Part shown: in pieces, positions 7,216 through 8,845 of the stretch
Position numbering within the stretch: position 1 is the first letter of the stretch
How the letters are laid out: the number at the start of each line of letters is the position of its first letter
Assembly (NCBI GenBank): GCA_031289285.1
Contig: JAITPT010000014.1
Location: 1-8,845, forward strand
Length of the DNA: 8,845 nucleotides
DNA from: Puniceicoccales bacterium
GTDB lineage: Bacteria > Verrucomicrobiota > Verrucomicrobiia > Opitutales > UBA953
Reading direction: 5' to 3'
The notes under the pieces: generated by a model
Told to the model about the DNA's origin: nothing
The model's database searches: none
The model's input: the letters and a program-made list of their open reading frames with translations, nothing else
Position numbers and translations under genes: made by a program

Positions 7216-7791
7216 ATGTATGCCTCCCAGATGCAATCGTCCGCGCCTGAGCCGAGCAGCCCGCTGTCCGGTCAGTTGTTGGTTTCGCACCCGTCGCTGC
7301 TCCACGACGCTTTCCGGCGAACGGTTGTGTTTCTCGTGCGGCACGGCGCGGGCGGTGCATTCGGGACGATTTTGAACCGCCCGACGACGCGGCGTCTCGG
7401 CGAAGTGGCATCGGGATTTCAGACGCCGCCGCTGGGCGATTTGCCCCTCTACCAAGGCGGGCCAGTCGGCGAAAATCAGCTCGCCTTCTGTGGTTGGAAC
7501 CGCACGCCGGAGGGGCTTTTCCACATCCATTTCGGCCTGAGCAAAGAACGCGCTGCGACTGCGGCGGACGAACACCCGGGCATAAAATTGCGAGCAATCT
7601 TAGGCAGCACTCAATGGGCACCCGGCCAACTTGAAGACGAGCTACGCCGCCACGCATGGGTCGTCGCTCGTGCCGACCCGCACCTCTTGATGGAAAAAGA
7701 CGGCGAAGCCCTCTGGCACGCCTTCCTCGATAAATGCGCGACGCCGCTGCGCTTCCTTGCCGCCGCACCCGACGACGTGCAAAAAAACTAA
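7216..7791 (+). CDS. YqgE/AlgH family protein (UPF0301, DUF179)
   Basis: The 191-residue product has the family's usual length and order of conserved blocks: GQLLVSHP (19-26), FRRTVVFLVRHG (33-44), GTILNRP (50-56), LYQGGPVGENQLAF (78-91) and GSTQWAPGQLEDEL (130-143). No signal peptide or membrane segment, so cytoplasmic. The molecular function is not firmly established; the AlgH name comes from an effect on alginate regulation in Pseudomonas, which should not be carried over here. The ATG at 7216 has no Shine-Dalgarno; Met6 (7231) is an alternative start that also leaves the whole domain intact. It lies 54 bp after tRNA-Gln and 79 bp before the next gene on the same strand, so it may share a transcript with that gene. 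Confidence 0.93.
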   Translation: MYASQMQSSAPEPSSPLSGQLLVSHPSLLHDAFRRTVVFLVRHGAGGAFGTILNRPTTRRLGEVASGFQTPPLGDLPLYQGGPVGENQLAFCGWNRTPEGLFHIHFGLSKERAATAADEHPGIKLRAILGSTQWAPGQLEDELRRHAWVVARADPHLLMEKDGEALWHAFLDKCATPLRFLAAAPDDVQKN

Positions 7792-7870
7792 CTCCCTTTA
7801 AGCACTCGCGCAAACCGCCGAAAACCGACGGAACGCCAGCCCAACCCGCCAACCGCCAACACACGACACC

Positions 7871-8398
7871 ATGAAAAAAACACAGGGGACTGCTCCCAAA
7901 AAAGCTGTAACCGAAACCGCCGCGCCCACCGGAAAAATTGACCGTCGCAGTTTCACCAAAAAAACCGCCGCCGCCAAACCGGACGCTCCTCCGAAAGCGG
8001 ACGGCGTGAAAAAAACTCCGCCCGCCGCGCTGCCGCCTGCCACTGCTGCGACTCCCGCGACTGCGACCAAACCGCTGCCGCCTGCCGCGCCGCCGCCCAA
8101 ATCGCCTGCGCGCACCGCCGCGCCGAAGAAGAACACGTCGGCGGCGGTGACGACCCTCGTCGCCATCACCGATGTCGGCTGGGGCAACAAAATCTTTGTG
8201 CGTGGCGAGGGCGCGGGTCTCTCGTGGGAATACGGCATCCCGCTCGACAACCGCAGTGTCAACGAATGGGTCTGGGTCACCGACGCCAAGACGCCGCTCA
8301 TCACCTTCAAGTTTGTCCTCAACGATATTTTTTGGGAACAAGGCGAAAACCGCCAAGCCCTCCTCGGCGAAATCTACACCGCCTCCCCGCTGTTTTAG
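7871..8398 (+). CDS. Hypothetical protein: basic Pro/Ala-rich N-terminus and small Trp-rich C-terminal domain
   Basis: I do not recognise this 175-residue product with confidence. Residues 1-90 are low complexity, rich in Lys, Pro, Ala and Thr, strongly basic and presumably disordered. Residues 93-165 look like a compact beta domain: TDVGWGNKIFVRGEGAGLSW (100-119), NEWVWVTDA (131-139), FKFVLND (146-152) and FWEQGEN (154-160). The alternating Trp/Phe pattern and the GEGxGLSW, FKF and ND elements recall starch-binding-like modules such as CBM20 or CBM48, but this is resemblance only. No signal peptide, so probably cytoplasmic; the basic tail could contact nucleic acid, ribosome or acidic polymers. 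High GC at third codon positions supports real coding. The ATG at 7871 has no Shine-Dalgarno. It follows the YqgE/AlgH gene by 79 bp of sequence in which I see nothing else. Confidence 0.75.
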   Translation: MKKTQGTAPKKAVTETAAPTGKIDRRSFTKKTAAAKPDAPPKADGVKKTPPAALPPATAATPATATKPLPPAAPPPKSPARTAAPKKNTSAAVTTLVAITDVGWGNKIFVRGEGAGLSWEYGIPLDNRSVNEWVWVTDAKTPLITFKFVLNDIFWEQGENRQALLGEIYTASPLF

Positions 8399-8640
8399 CC
8401 TGAGAACTGCAGCTGCGCACCAGCGTCACTTCGCGTCGAGGAGCGAGCGGAGGGGCGGCGAGGAGGGTGTCGCCCTCGACGTAGGCGAGAGGCTTTGTGC
8501 CGCGCACGGATAGGGGTGGCGTTGGTTTTGAAACGCACGACCAATCCGGCGGAATGCTGCGAGAGTGCCCAGACGTCCACCGTGATTTTCCCGCGAGCGC
8601 GTTTGCGCAAAACGGCAAACAGTCTGGAGGCCGCAGTGCG
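8395..8640 (-). pseudogene. Frame-broken coding remnant, resembling the N-terminal domain of SGNH hydrolases
   Basis: On the minus strand a stretch with codon-like composition reads KITVDVWALSQHSAGLVVRF (about 8586-8527) followed by KTNATPI. This resembles the block with a Trp-Leu-Ser and Ser-Ala-Gly-Leu pattern, then Arg-Phe-x-Thr-Asn-Ala-Thr, in the beta domain that precedes the catalytic domain of some SGNH/GDSL hydrolases. Beyond it the same frame becomes Arg-rich nonsense, while an adjacent frame gives plausible protein (TKPLAYVEGDTLLAAPPL), as if a frameshift or junction fell near 8500-8515. No proper start or catalytic domain is present. The remnant's stop overlaps the stop of the hypothetical gene on the other strand. 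The family assignment is from memory and tentative; chance open frames in GC-rich DNA are the main alternative. Confidence 0.33.
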
Positions 8641-8686
8641 CGGGGAGACCGCCGCCCCGCCGCAGTGTTGCGCTCCGGCGACGCAC

Positions 8687-8740
8687 CTATAGGTCTTATA
8701 GGTCCTATACGACCTATAAGACCTATAAGACCTATTTTCC
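8687..8740. repeat. Phased 9-bp array forming a perfect 17-bp inverted repeat
   Basis: Six units start every 9 bp at 8687, 8696, 8705, 8714, 8723 and 8732. The first two read CTATAGGTC and TTATAGGTC, the third CTATACGAC, the next two CTATAAGAC, and the last decays to CTATTTTCC. Unit polarity therefore switches in the middle. TATAGGTCTTATAGGTC (8688-8704) is exactly complementary to GACCTATAAGACCTATA (8711-8727) across a 6-bp spacer. As RNA it would make a 17-bp hairpin followed by a short T4 run (8735-8738) on the plus strand, so a weak terminator role is possible, although the nearest plus-strand gene ends 290 bp upstream. It is AT-rich in a GC-rich setting. Confidence 0.88.
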
Positions 8741-8843
8741 CGCCCGCCGCCACCACCGCCCGCCCGCCCACCGCCGCCACCACCGCCCGCCCGCCACCGC
8801 CCGCCACCACCGCCCGCCCACCACCGCCCGCCCGCCCGCCTAC
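8740..8843. repeat. C-rich low-complexity tract with G-quadruplex potential on the minus strand
   Basis: The plus strand is almost entirely C, G and A, built from interleaved CCGCCCGCC and CCACCACCG motifs, with almost no T. Runs of CCC at 8813, 8817, 8827, 8831 and 8835 are separated by 1, 7, 1 and 1 bases, so the minus strand satisfies the G3-N(1-7) quadruplex rule. No gene is supported. The tract reaches the end of the window and may mark an assembly break. Confidence 0.8.
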
Positions 8844-8845
8844 CG

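Noticed and set aside
7214..8356. Minus-strand frame of 380 codons opposite the YqgE/AlgH and hypothetical genes
   Set aside because: The product is Arg/Gly-rich with no domain, and the plus strand holds a recognised family member over half of it.
8319..8810. Minus-strand frame of 163 codons through the palindromic array
   Set aside because: Its start lies in low-complexity DNA, it includes the tripeptide translation of the 9-bp array, and it overlaps the convergent hypothetical gene. At most a segment of it belongs to the remnant described.

Overview
The window reads as a chromosomal stretch from a GC-rich Gram-negative bacterium, most likely a Verrucomicrobiota member of the Opitutaceae type. 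This is an inference from three things: exported glycan-active enzymes (a GH95 fucosidase and a SUMF1-fold lipoprotein), 9-bp-period intergenic repeats of a style I associate with that group, and near-absence of Shine-Dalgarno sequences. No 16S or marker gene is present, so the taxonomy is tentative.

Layout. Positions 1-183 are the 3' end of a group II intron (domains V and VI, with the branch-point A). The minus strand then carries two secreted-protein genes: a SUMF1/FGE-like lipoprotein (244-1101) and a GH95 alpha-L-fucosidase (1348-3816). A degenerate array of 9-bp GTCCACCAY units lies on each side of the fucosidase gene, one between the two genes and one in the divergent upstream region. 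The plus strand follows with a compact three-gene unit: a NodB-fold polysaccharide-deacetylase-like protein (4009-4989), a GNAT acetyltransferase (5029-5955) and an exported endonuclease/exonuclease/phosphatase-fold protein (5956-6867, starting on the base after the previous stop). Next come tRNA-Thr(UGU) and tRNA-Gln(CUG), a YqgE/AlgH-family protein (7216-7791) and a Lys/Pro/Ala-rich hypothetical protein with a small conserved C-terminal domain (7871-8398).

The last 450 bp hold no intact gene. They contain a frame-broken minus-strand coding remnant that resembles the N-terminal beta domain of SGNH hydrolases, a second kind of 9-bp array whose units switch orientation to give a perfect 17-bp inverted repeat, and a C-rich tract whose minus strand can form a G-quadruplex. 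Both window ends lie in sequence likely to be multicopy (intron, low-complexity repeat), which would fit an assembly contig broken at repeats.

How the genes work together. The GH95 enzyme should remove alpha-1,2-linked fucose from host or plant glycans outside the cytoplasm. The SUMF1-like lipoprotein beside it lacks one of the two FGE catalytic cysteines and is more likely a binding or structural partner than a sulfatase activator. The plus-strand trio joins a deacetylase fold, an acetyltransferase fold and an exported phosphodiesterase/nuclease fold; joint action on a surface glycan or on scavenged substrates is possible but unproven. I do not see a clear new defence or mobile system. The best candidates for something undescribed are the families of phased 9-bp intergenic arrays and the uncharacterised protein at 7871-8398.
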